From NCBI GenBank assembly GCA_009928265.1, contig RFPR01000020.1, positions 1 to 20,467 of the forward strand: DNA of 20,467 nt, read 5' to 3'. The notes beneath the pieces are model-generated. The model ran no database searches. It was not told where the DNA came from and was given only the letters and a program-made list of their open reading frames with translations. The stretch is from Pseudomonadota bacterium. Lineage in GTDB: Bacteria; Verrucomicrobiota; Verrucomicrobiia; Chthoniobacterales; UBA6821. This document shows positions 13,686 through 20,467 of this stretch, piece after piece. Position 1 is the stretch's first letter; every line of letters begins with the position of its first letter. The translations under genes and the position numbers were made by a program.

Positions 13686-14447
13686 TCAGGCGGCCTTGGC
13701 CCCGAATTCTTTCTCGACCCAGTCGTACCCCTCGGCCTCAAGCTTGAGGGCCAGATCCTTGCCGCCGCTGTGGATGATGCGGCCTTCGGACATGACGTGA
13801 ACCTTGTCGGGAACGATGTAGTCAAGCAGGCGCTGGTAGTGGGTGATGACGAGCATCCCGATGTTCGGGCCACGGAGGGCGTTCACGCCGGAAGAGACAA
13901 TCTTGAGAGCGTCGATATCGAGACCGCTGTCGGTCTCATCGAGCACCGCGTAGGAGGGCTCGAGCATGGCCATCTGGAGAATCTCGCAGCGCTTCTTCTC
14001 TCCACCAGAGAACCCCTCGTTAACCGAGCGTGAGGTGAAATTGCGGGGAACTTCGAGGGCGTCCATTTTCGCGTAGAGCTTCTGGTAATAGTCGACGGCC
14101 TCGAGTTCCTGTCCCTCGGGGAGTCGCGCCTGCAGGGCCGCGCGGATGAAATTAGCGATGGTGACGCCGGGAATCTCCATCGGATATTGGAACGCGAGGA
14201 AGAGTCCGAGTCGGGCCCGGACGTCGGGCTCAAGCCCGAGGATGCTCTCCCCGTCAAGTAGGACGTCGCCTGAGGTCACCGTGTAGTCGGGATGACCGGC
14301 CATGATTTTGGCCAGCGTGCTCTTACCCGCGCCGTTCTTGCCCATGATGGCGTGAACCTCACCCTTGGGGATGTCGAGGGTGAGTCCCTTGAGGATCGGC
14401 TTGTCGCCGATGGAAGCGTGCAGGTCGCGGATGGAGAGCGTGGACAT
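13686..14447 (-). CDS. sufC: Fe-S cluster assembly ATPase SufC
   Basis: SufC is the soluble ABC-type ATPase that drives conformational change of SufB-SufD. In 253 aa it shows Walker A GKNGAGKST (36-44), Q-loop Q87, the signature FSGGEKKR (146-153), Walker B AVLDETDSGLD (167-177) and switch H203. EKKR and DSGLD are characteristic of SufC rather than of transport ABC proteins. The start at 14447 (MSTLSIRDLHASIGD) matches the family. The gene begins 5 nt after the regulator's stop, so the two are co-transcribed. There is no clear Shine-Dalgarno sequence. Confidence 0.96.
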   Translation of the reverse strand: MSTLSIRDLHASIGDKPILKGLTLDIPKGEVHAIMGKNGAGKSTLAKIMAGHPDYTVTSGDVLLDGESILGLEPDVRARLGLFLAFQYPMEIPGVTIANFIRAALQARLPEGQELEAVDYYQKLYAKMDALEVPRNFTSRSVNEGFSGGEKKRCEILQMAMLEPSYAVLDETDSGLDIDALKIVSSGVNALRGPNIGMLVITHYQRLLDYIVPDKVHVMSEGRIIHSGGKDLALKLEAEGYDWVEKEFGAKAA

Positions 14448-14452
14448 GGTGT

Positions 14453-14920
14453 TCAGATGGTTGGTGAGGTGTTGGTCGTTCCGGAGGTACAGTCGGGACA
14501 GAGACCGCGAAGGGTGAGATCCTGATGGGTCACGAGATACGCCTCGGGAAGCTTCCACCCCTTCGGAGTGGAGGAGGATACCCTCCGACCGAACTCGATG
14601 TCGGTGATGTGACCGCAGGATGTGCAGTGGAAGTGGCCGTGCTCGTGGAGATTCGCGCAGAAGCGGGTCGGTTCCCGGTCGACATGAACAGCTTTGACCA
14701 GACCACTTCCGACCATGGTCTCGAGGCAGTTGTAGACCGTGGCGAGCGAGATTGAGGGCATCCCCTGCTGGGCCCGGATAAAGACCTCCGTGGCCGTGGG
14801 ATGATCCCTCTTCTCCATCAGCACCTCGTAGACATGCCGCCTCTGGGGAGTGAGTCTCAATCCCTCACGACCCATCACGCTCTCATAGGAGGCAGGCGTG
14901 GTCGTTTCGTGCTTTTTCAT
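14453..14920 (-). CDS. Fur-family metalloregulator (Fur/PerR type)
   Basis: A 155-aa winged-helix repressor of the Fur superfamily. LRLTPQRRHVYEVL (21-34) begins the DNA-binding domain, and SLATVYNCLETMVGSGLV (58-75) is the typical recognition and dimer segment. HEHGHFHC (92-99) supplies metal ligands. Two CxxC pairs (C99/C102 and C141/C144) form the structural zinc site. It heads the suf operon, 5 nt before sufC, so Fe-S assembly is probably its target. Iron, peroxide or zinc sensing cannot be separated by eye. The start was set at MKKHE because upstream residues overlap the promoter; an ATG at 14950 would add ten residues. A palindrome at 14961-14975 suggests autoregulation. Confidence 0.92.
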   Translation of the reverse strand: MKKHETTTPASYESVMGREGLRLTPQRRHVYEVLMEKRDHPTATEVFIRAQQGMPSISLATVYNCLETMVGSGLVKAVHVDREPTRFCANLHEHGHFHCTSCGHITDIEFGRRVSSSTPKGWKLPEAYLVTHQDLTLRGLCPDCTSGTTNTSPTI

Positions 14921-14933
14921 CGTGCGAAAGGAA

Positions 14934-14963
14934 ATCTTACTACAACCCATCTACTTTAATCAA
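14934..14963 (-). promoter_or_regulatory. candidate promoter of the fur-suf operon
   Basis: On the minus strand, TTGATT (14963-14958) and TAAGAT (14939-14934) form a sigma70-like pair with 18-bp spacing. Transcription would start near 14927, leaving a leader of only a few bases before the ATG at 14920. The right end of the promoter overlaps the Fur/PerR-like palindrome. Confidence 0.5.
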
Positions 14964-14975
14964 GAATCATTCTAA
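14961..14975. promoter_or_regulatory. Fur/PerR-like operator
   Basis: The sequence caagaatcattctaa has a perfect 11-bp palindromic core, agaat-c-attct, and fits the 7-1-7 layout of Fur-superfamily boxes. It is close to the Bacillus PerR consensus TTATAATNATTATAA. It overlaps the -35 of the predicted fur-suf promoter and lies in the divergent gap with avtA. Binding is inferred from position and symmetry. Confidence 0.6.
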
Positions 14976-15086
14976 ATTAGGGCGGGGTAACTCACAGGGA
15001 TGAAGGGGATCAAAGGAATGTGTGAAATCAAGGTGTGAGATCCGTAGTTCCTGATTGATGCCAGTCATGATACCAAGAAGAACTTC

Positions 15087-16349
15087 ATGAGATTTTCGGA
15101 ACTTGGAGTGCGTCTGGCTGGGGAGACAGGGATCAATGCCCTGATGGTTGATCTAGGTGAGGCCTTGGCGGTGTCCGCAGATCCTGCCCCGCTGATGCTG
15201 GGTGGGGGAAATCCCGCCCATATTCCCGCGATGGAAACCGTCTGGGAGGAGCGGATGAAAGAGATCATCTCGGACCCCGCCCTGCTACGGCGCACCCTCG
15301 CTATCTACGATCCCCCACGAGGAAATCCGGGATGCCTCGAGGCACTGGCTGGACTGTTGCAGAGAGAGTTCGGATGGTCCGTCGGCCCGGAGAACCTCGC
15401 CGTCACCCCCGGCGGTCAGACCGCTTTCTTTCAACTCTTCAACCTCTTTGCGGGCCGCACAGCCGATGGGGGTAAAGGCCGGATCCTCTTCCCCCTGATG
15501 CCGGAATACATCGGCTATGCGGATCAGTCGTTGGAGCGAGACACCTTCACGGCGCTGAAGCCCCGCATCGAGATCACCGGAGCCCATCGGTTCAAATACG
15601 GGATCGATTTTGAGAACCTCAACGTGACTCCTGACATTAGGGCCCTCTGCGTCTCCCGCCCGACTAATCCTAGTGGCAACGTCATCACCGATGCCGAGAT
15701 GCAGCGCCTCGCGGAGCTGGCGGCCCAGCACGATATCCCGCTGATCATTGACAATGCCTACGGTTGGCCCTTCCCGGGCATCCTCTTCGATGAGGTCGCC
15801 CCACTCTGGACCGAGCACACCATCCACGTGATGAGTCTCTCGAAGTTCGGTCTTCCCGGGACACGCACCGCGTTCGTCGTCGGCCCTCCCGAGGTAGCTG
15901 CCGCCGTGGCCTCGATGACCGCCGTCACGGGATTGGCCAACGGAAACTTCGGCCAGAGCATCGCTGGACCACTGATTGAAAGCGGGGAGATCACCCGTCT
16001 TAGCAGGGAGGTCATCCGTCCCTTCTATCTCGCCAAACGGGACAAGGCCCTCGCCGCCATCGCCGAGTTCTTCCCGAACACAGCTCCCTACTCCATCCAC
16101 GAAAGCGGAGGTGCCATGTTCCTCTGGCTCTGGATCAAGGACTCCAAGCGCACCTCCAAGGAGATCTATCGCACCCTCAAGCAGCGTGGAGTGCTCGTCG
16201 TCCCCGGAGAATACTTCTTTTTCGGACTGGAAGATCAGGATTGTCCTCACCGCCACGAATGCCTCCGACTCTCCTTCGCCATGGACGACAACAACGTCCG
16301 CGAAGGCATCCGAATTATCTCAGACGAGTTGTTTGGGGAGTGGAATTGA
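15087..16349 (+). CDS. avtA: valine-pyruvate aminotransferase (AvtA family)
   Basis: A fold-type I PLP aminotransferase of 420 aa, close to the AvtA length. AvtA transfers the amino group between valine and pyruvate (alanine). PLP-site residues are visible: RPTNPSGNV (191-199), DNAYGWPFPG (222-231; D222, Y225) and SLSKFGLPGTR (250-260) with Schiff-base K253. The N-terminal MRFSELGVRLAGETGI and the segment LGGGNPAHIP (38-47) are typical of AvtA. The C-terminus has CLRLSFAM with the carboxylate-binding Arg. The ATG is preceded by a modest AAGAAG. It is divergent from the suf operon and probably has its own promoter. Confidence 0.9.
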   Translation: MRFSELGVRLAGETGINALMVDLGEALAVSADPAPLMLGGGNPAHIPAMETVWEERMKEIISDPALLRRTLAIYDPPRGNPGCLEALAGLLQREFGWSVGPENLAVTPGGQTAFFQLFNLFAGRTADGGKGRILFPLMPEYIGYADQSLERDTFTALKPRIEITGAHRFKYGIDFENLNVTPDIRALCVSRPTNPSGNVITDAEMQRLAELAAQHDIPLIIDNAYGWPFPGILFDEVAPLWTEHTIHVMSLSKFGLPGTRTAFVVGPPEVAAAVASMTAVTGLANGNFGQSIAGPLIESGEITRLSREVIRPFYLAKRDKALAAIAEFFPNTAPYSIHESGGAMFLWLWIKDSKRTSKEIYRTLKQRGVLVVPGEYFFFGLEDQDCPHRHECLRLSFAMDDNNVREGIRIISDELFGEWN

Positions 16350-16411
16350 CAAAACGGGAAGTTGGATTTCGGATATGGCAACCCACCCCCACAACCCCAT
16401 CCCACAATTTT

Positions 16412-16675
16412 ATGGAAAGCTCCTCAATCAGCCCTGAACAGTCTGCATCCGCATCCTCGGGAATCGTCTGTGCAACCACAGCCATGGCGGCCGCAGGTTC
16501 CGCCCTCGGTGCCGCAACCCTCGTCGCCGTGAAATTCTGGCATCACCCCCTCGGTCAGGAACTCACCGGGCTTCAGACTCTCTCATTCATAGTCCTCCCG
16601 CTCTTCGCCTCCTTCATCCCCGTCGTGGTGATGTTCTTCGTCGGAGGCAAGTCCGAGGATCACGGCTCTCACTAA
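16412..16675 (+). CDS. small two-helix membrane protein, function unknown
   Basis: An 87-aa open frame with a Ser-rich N-terminus and two hydrophobic segments (about 18-40 and 57-78), the second ending VVVMFFVGG. The tail KSEDHGSH is polar. Helix 1 is rich in Ala and Gly. No family is recognised. It starts 62 nt after avtA and may be co-transcribed with it. No Shine-Dalgarno sequence precedes the ATG, so the start and the gene itself are moderately supported; the clear membrane-protein pattern argues that it is real. Confidence 0.6.
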   Translation: MESSSISPEQSASASSGIVCATTAMAAAGSALGAATLVAVKFWHHPLGQELTGLQTLSFIVLPLFASFIPVVVMFFVGGKSEDHGSH

Positions 16676-16687
16676 CAGCGAAAGGGA

Positions 16688-17254
16688 TTAATTTTTCCCA
16701 TAAGATCCATAAGGAACCTTCTTCAAGATATAGACACCACGGAGATCTCCAAAAACGAAGTAGTCACTATCAAGCAGGTAAATGGAGGAGCCCGCGTCAA
16801 ACTTATCTCCCCAGTCTGAATAATTCTTAAAGTACTCTTTCTTAGTTATTTTCCAGTTCCCGTGTGTGGTGCAGTCATCTTCTGGAAGCATAATCCACCT
16901 ACCATCAGCATAGTAGCGTGTTCCATGGCGACTTCCCTCCCAATCACCTAAAAGGAGATTTGGTGAAGGGGTGTAATCCTTCGATGCTGGATGCCTGGAA
17001 ATTTCAAGGTTAACAGCCCGCAAATCATCACCACCCTGTCTCTTTCCGCTAGTTACATATATATCAAAATACTTCTGCTCTAGAACTATAAGGCTGTGGA
17101 TATATCTCACTCGAGCAGTCTCGGTGTTTTTGTCCGGAGATGTTTCAAACCTGTTTCTGAGTGCAATCAACTCTTTTGGATCTTCCGCATACCCACTCCC
17201 CACCAGAAGGAGGAAGAAAACCAATATCTTCCAGCATGATGAGGGGATTCTCAT
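16688..17254 (-). CDS. secreted protein of unknown function in an AT-rich patch
   Basis: A 188-aa protein with a classical signal peptide: MRIPSSCWK, a hydrophobic core ILVFFLLLVGSG, and likely cleavage after GYA (residue 23). The mature part has a charged helical half, then a region beginning LLGDWEGSRHGTRYYADGRW, followed by GNWKITKKEY and ending ILKKVPYGSYGKN. The W-x(3)-RH...Y-x-DG...GNW pattern suggests a small beta-barrel-like domain, but I cannot name a family. The gene is visibly more AT-rich than everything around it, which suggests recent acquisition or weak selection. An ATG eight codons upstream (17278) is an alternative start. It is convergent with the small membrane protein, 12 bp away. 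Confidence 0.75.
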   Translation of the reverse strand: MRIPSSCWKILVFFLLLVGSGYAEDPKELIALRNRFETSPDKNTETARVRYIHSLIVLEQKYFDIYVTSGKRQGGDDLRAVNLEISRHPASKDYTPSPNLLLGDWEGSRHGTRYYADGRWIMLPEDDCTTHGNWKITKKEYFKNYSDWGDKFDAGSSIYLLDSDYFVFGDLRGVYILKKVPYGSYGKN

Positions 17255-17376
17255 GGACAAGTGGATTAAAGGAAGCATCAGGGCATTAACAGTTACAGCA
17301 AGAAATTTCTCCTTCTTTCCTACCCTTGACGTCTACCTGAATAAAAGAATTCAAACTGGTATCTGCCCGTTGTCTC

Positions 17377-17480
17377 TCCAAGCTCGCAAGCTTTGATGGA
17401 GAGCTAGGCGGGCAAGCGAAGCTGTAGTCAACTACTGCGAGCGCAGACCAACGACGCTATCCGCCAAGATCGCGAGCCTA
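17377..17480. repeat. 105-bp dispersed repeat, copy B
   Basis: This is the second copy of the element at 701-805, in the same orientation and about 93% identical by eye. The dyads gtagt-ca-actac and ctgcg-ag-cgcag are preserved even though the loop base of the first differs. This copy also forms aagct-cgca-agctt at its left end. It occupies the gap between the secreted-protein gene and sucB and ends 29 bp short of the sucB stop codon. Positions 17255-17376 are AT-rich with no gene that I can support. Confidence 0.9.
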
Positions 17481-17522
17481 AAAAAATCCGCGGTCTGTTT
17501 TTGGACCCTTTAGTCCAAAAAC
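17481..17522 (-). terminator. terminator overlapping the sucB stop codon
   Basis: On the minus strand a perfect 10-bp stem (gtttttggac with gtccaaaaac, 17522-17497) encloses a 6-nt loop that contains the sucB stop codon's last bases. Ten bases further on is a run of seven T. The stem encodes the last residues, LFLD. The gap between stem and T run is longer than usual, so termination efficiency is uncertain. Transcription that reads through would enter the 105-bp repeat. Confidence 0.6.
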
Positions 17523-18586
17523 AACCTTACCGGATTTTCGAGCGCTTCCTTAATCTTGATTAGGAACGTCACCGCCTCCTTCCCATCCACCACGCGGTGA
17601 TCATAGGAAAGTGCCAGATACATCATTGGACGGATCTCTACCTTGCCGTTGATGGCAACAGGGCGCTCCTGGATCTTGTGCATGCCGAGGATACCGCTCT
17701 GGGGAGGATTGAGGATCGGGGTGCTCAGGAGTGATCCGTAAACGCCGCCGTTGGAGATGGTGAAGCAGCCGCCCTGGAGGTCGGAGAGGCCGATCTTACC
17801 CTCGCGTGCCTTGACAGCGTATCCGAGGAGTTCCTTCTCGAGGCCGGCGAGACTGAGCGTCTCGCAGCCGCGGATGACGGGAACGACGAGGCCCTTCTCG
17901 GTGCCGACGGCGACGCCGATGTCGTAGTAATGGTTCTCGATGAGTTCGTCTCCCTCGAGTTGGGCATTGATCTGTGGAACGGCCTGCAAGGCATCGACGG
18001 TCGCCTTGATGAAGAAGGACATGAAACCAAGCTTCACGCCGTGCTTGGCCTGAAAGCCCTCCTGCACGTCCTTGCGGAGGTTCATGACAGCGCTCATGTC
18101 GACTTCGTTGAAGGTGGTCAGAATCGCGGCGGTCTGCTGAGCATTCACCAACTGCATCGCGATCTTGCGGCGGAGCGGAGTGAGCTTGCGGCGGCTCACG
18201 CGGCCCTCGGGAACGGGACGTGGAGCAGGAGGTGCGGCGGGAGCAACCGGAGCGGGGGCTGCGGGCTTGGGAGCTTCGGCCTTTGGAGCGGAAGCTTCCT
18301 CTTTTTTCGCCTCGGGCTTCTTCTCCTCAACCTTGGCGGCAGGAGCCTTGGCAGCCGTGTCGATCTCACCGACGGCGGAGCCGATGGGCACCTCGGCACC
18401 TTCAGCGACGGTGATCTTGAGGACGCCGGCCTCGAGCGCGGTGACCTCGGAGGAGACCTTGTCTGTGTCGAGGGTGAAGAGGAGATCCCCGACGGAGACG
18501 TGGTCACCGTCTTTCTTATGCCAGGCGGAGAGGACGCCGGAGGAGATGGATTCGCCGACGGCGGGGACGAGGACAGGGACGCTCAT
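17510..18586 (-). CDS. sucB: 2-oxoglutarate dehydrogenase E2 (dihydrolipoyl succinyltransferase), no subunit-binding domain
   Basis: E2 moves the succinyl group from E1 to CoA in the TCA-cycle 2-oxoglutarate dehydrogenase complex. The lipoyl domain (1-77) has the lipoylated K43 in DTDKVSSEV. An Ala/Pro/Lys/Glu-rich linker follows (about 78-127). The catalytic domain (about 130-358) has TTFNEVDMSAVMNLRK, GGVYGSLLSTPILNPPQS and the active-site H330/D334 in YDHRVVDG. Bacterial E2 proteins usually have a 35-40 aa E1/E3-binding domain in the linker; none is visible here, and the 358-aa length is short by about that amount. It follows sucA by 42 nt without a clear Shine-Dalgarno sequence and ends in a hairpin. 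Confidence 0.95.
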   Translation of the reverse strand: MSVPVLVPAVGESISSGVLSAWHKKDGDHVSVGDLLFTLDTDKVSSEVTALEAGVLKITVAEGAEVPIGSAVGEIDTAAKAPAAKVEEKKPEAKKEEASAPKAEAPKPAAPAPVAPAAPPAPRPVPEGRVSRRKLTPLRRKIAMQLVNAQQTAAILTTFNEVDMSAVMNLRKDVQEGFQAKHGVKLGFMSFFIKATVDALQAVPQINAQLEGDELIENHYYDIGVAVGTEKGLVVPVIRGCETLSLAGLEKELLGYAVKAREGKIGLSDLQGGCFTISNGGVYGSLLSTPILNPPQSGILGMHKIQERPVAINGKVEIRPMMYLALSYDHRVVDGKEAVTFLIKIKEALENPVRLFLD

Positions 18587-18628
18587 GTCAGGATGGGTTG
18601 GAGAGAGGTTGTAGGGAAGTGATGAGGA

Positions 18629-20467
18629 TCAGGAAACGGTTTCACCGAAGGCCTGCGCAATGAGGGCTGCCTGCTCGTGCTTGTGGGCGGCGGTGGTGCC
18701 CACCGCCGTGCTGGCGCTGGCCTCGCGACCCGCATAACCGATGGCCCGGCCAAAGAACTTCATCAGGACGGGCAGGAGATGGTGCCAAGAGCCCATGTTC
18801 TGGGGCTCCTCCTGACACCAGAGGATTTCAAGCTTTGCACCCGCCGCGGCGTAGGGAGCGGTGATCTTGCGAAGTTCCTCCTCATGGAGCGGGTAAATCT
18901 GCTCAAGGCGGACGATCGCAGAGCGATCGCTCCAACCGTTCTTCTCCCGGTAGGCCTGCAGGTCGTAGTAGACCTTGCCGGAGCAGAGGATGAGGCGCTC
19001 GACCTTGGAGGCCTCGGCGGGCTTGGGGCCCTCTAGGATCTCGTGGAACGACCCCTTGGTGAAATCCTCCGTGGTGGAGACGGCGGCCTCGGAGCGCAGG
19101 AGGCTCTTCGGCGTCATGATGATGAGCGGCTTGCGGAACTCGCGGAGCATCTGCCTGCGGAGCACGTGGAAGTACTGCGCGGGGGTCGTGAGGTTGCAGA
19201 CTTCCATGTTCTCCTCCGCGCAGAGCTGGAGGAAGCGCTCGAGGCGGGCACTGGAGTGCTCGGGTCCCTGTCCCTCGTAGCCGTGAGGGAGGAGCATGAT
19301 GAGTGAGCTGGGTCGGAGCCACTTGGTCTCGGCCGAGCAGATGAACTGGTCGATGATAATCTGGGCGCCGTTGGCAAAGTCGCCGAACTGGGCCTCCCAC
19401 ATGCAGAGCATCTCGGGATAATCCATCGAGTAGCCGTAGTCGAAGCCGAGGACGGCGGCCTCGGAGAGGGGGCTGTTGTAGACGCAGAAGCGGGCCTGGT
19501 CGGGCGCGAGGTGCTGCAGCGGGATGTAGCGTTCGCGGGTCTGCTCGTCGTAGAAGACGGAGTGGCGGTGGCTGAAGGTGCCGCGGCGGCTGTCCTGTCC
19601 GGAAAGGCGGATCGGAATCCCCTGAATCATGAGTGATCCGAAGGCAAGCGCCTCTCCGTAGGCCCAGTCGTAGCCGGCACCCTTCTCGAAGATTTCGCGG
19701 CGACGCTCCAAAACGGCCTTGCGGAGCTTGGGCAGGACACGGAAGTCGGAGGGGACCGTGGTGAGGCCGTCGACGATGGACTTGAGGGTCTTCTCGCTGA
19801 TAGCGGTCTTGACCGGCTGGAATGAGTAATCGGGCTGGAAGACGGCGGTCGATCCGACAAAGGCCTTCTGGTTGGCCTTCACATCGGTGACGATCCCTTT
19901 CTTCATCTCCGCGAGGGCGGCCTCGAGATGACCCTGGGACTTCTTACAGCTGGCGTCGAAGTCCTCCTGCGTGAGGGTGCCAAGCGACTTGGCACGCTCA
20001 AGAAAGACCTCGCTGGGACGCTTGTGGGCTCGGATGACCTTGTAGAGGTCCGGCTGGGTGAAGAACGGCTCATCACCCTCGTTGTGCCCGTAGCGGCGGT
20101 AGCAAACGATGTCCACGACGATGTCGCGACCGAATTCCTGGCGGTAGGCAATGGCGATGCGGGCCGCCTCCGCCACAGCGATGGGGTCATCGCCGTTCAC
20201 GTGGAGGATTGGGGCCTCGACGGTCTTGGCAATCTCGGTGCAGTAAAGAGCCGAACGCGAGTCCTTGGGCAGGGTGGTGAAGCCGATCTGGTTGTTGACG
20301 ATGAGGTGGATCGTGCCGCCCACTTTGTAGCCGTCGAGGTTGCAGAGATTGAAGCACTCCGCGACGATTCCCTGTCCCGGGAAAGCGGCGTCGCCGTGGA
20401 TCAGGATCGGGACGACCTTTTTGCGGTCCACCGTGTCGCCCAAGATGCGCTGGCGGGCTCGCACCTT
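18629..20467 (-). CDS. sucA: 2-oxoglutarate dehydrogenase E1 (partial, 5' end beyond window)
   Basis: The thiamine-diphosphate E1 decarboxylates 2-oxoglutarate and succinylates the E2 lipoyl group. The 612 visible residues are the C-terminal two thirds; roughly 300 N-terminal residues lie right of the window. Visible landmarks include IHGDAAFPGQGIVAE, the ThDP/metal segment VNNQIGFTT, and CYRRYGHNEGDEP. The transketolase-like domain has SGQDSRRGTFSHRHSV and WEAQFGDFANGAQIIIDQF. The C-terminal domain has the canonical WCQEEPQNMGSW. The frame is open to the last base (AAG GTG CGA), so that GTG is internal, not a start. It is the upstream partner of sucB in the same operon. Confidence 0.97.
   Translation of the reverse strand, partial: KVRARQRILGDTVDRKKVVPILIHGDAAFPGQGIVAECFNLCNLDGYKVGGTIHLIVNNQIGFTTLPKDSRSALYCTEIAKTVEAPILHVNGDDPIAVAEAARIAIAYRQEFGRDIVVDIVCYRRYGHNEGDEPFFTQPDLYKVIRAHKRPSEVFLERAKSLGTLTQEDFDASCKKSQGHLEAALAEMKKGIVTDVKANQKAFVGSTAVFQPDYSFQPVKTAISEKTLKSIVDGLTTVPSDFRVLPKLRKAVLERRREIFEKGAGYDWAYGEALAFGSLMIQGIPIRLSGQDSRRGTFSHRHSVFYDEQTRERYIPLQHLAPDQARFCVYNSPLSEAAVLGFDYGYSMDYPEMLCMWEAQFGDFANGAQIIIDQFICSAETKWLRPSSLIMLLPHGYEGQGPEHSSARLERFLQLCAEENMEVCNLTTPAQYFHVLRRQMLREFRKPLIIMTPKSLLRSEAAVSTTEDFTKGSFHEILEGPKPAEASKVERLILCSGKVYYDLQAYREKNGWSDRSAIVRLEQIYPLHEEELRKITAPYAAAGAKLEILWCQEEPQNMGSWHHLLPVLMKFFGRAIGYAGREASASTAVGTTAAHKHEQAALIAQAFGETVS

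Noticed and set aside
20462..20464. GTG as the sucA start codon
   Set aside because: The frame is open upstream to the window edge and the residues around it (KVRARQRI) match an internal SucA segment.

Overview
This 20.5 kb window looks like a chromosomal core region of a moderately GC-rich, Gram-negative-type bacterium. The gene set, and the few Shine-Dalgarno sequences outside tightly coupled genes, suggest Verrucomicrobiota or another PVC-group lineage; this is inference, as there is no rRNA gene to settle it. Almost every gene has a recognisable family. There is no phage, integrase, transposase, CRISPR array or tRNA gene. The novelty lies in unusual versions of core proteins and in repeated non-coding DNA.

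Layout. At 1-700 is the RNase P RNA gene (rnpB, +) with a hairpin terminator. A 105-bp repeat follows (701-805) and supplies the stop codon of the next gene. A minus-strand cluster, transcribed from 7755 down to 803, reads mutL - GNAT acetyltransferase - larB - murU-like nucleotidyltransferase - amgK-like kinase - glgE. Its four middle genes overlap or nearly touch. On the plus strand, divergent from mutL, come an IscA-type Fe-S carrier gene with a promoter that predicts a leaderless mRNA, a 518-aa membrane-anchored protein of unknown function, and a MidA-type methyltransferase. Convergent with these is a minus-strand fur-family/sufC/sufB/sufD operon, with a Fur/PerR-like box in front of the regulator. 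Then come avtA (+), a tiny two-helix membrane protein (+), an AT-rich patch encoding a secreted protein (-), a second copy of the 105-bp repeat, and sucB and sucA (-), with sucA running off the right edge.

How the genes work together. sufBCD and the A-type carrier serve Fe-S cluster assembly, probably under iron or peroxide control through the operon-leading regulator. sucAB is the 2-oxoglutarate dehydrogenase core of the TCA cycle. The kinase/nucleotidyltransferase pair resembles the AmgK/MurU sugar-salvage route of cell-wall recycling and sits next to glgE, the maltosyltransferase that builds alpha-glucan.

Main points for a second look: (1) MutL has lost all three endonuclease metal-site motifs; (2) SucB lacks the peripheral subunit-binding domain; (3) a 105-bp repeat occurs twice, both times at the 3' end of a minus-strand gene or operon; (4) degenerate heptanucleotide arrays resembling cyanobacterial STRR repeats lie in at least six gaps and inside mutL; (5) the iscA promoter places the transcription start on the ATG; (6) a Fur-family regulator heads the suf operon with a palindrome at its promoter.
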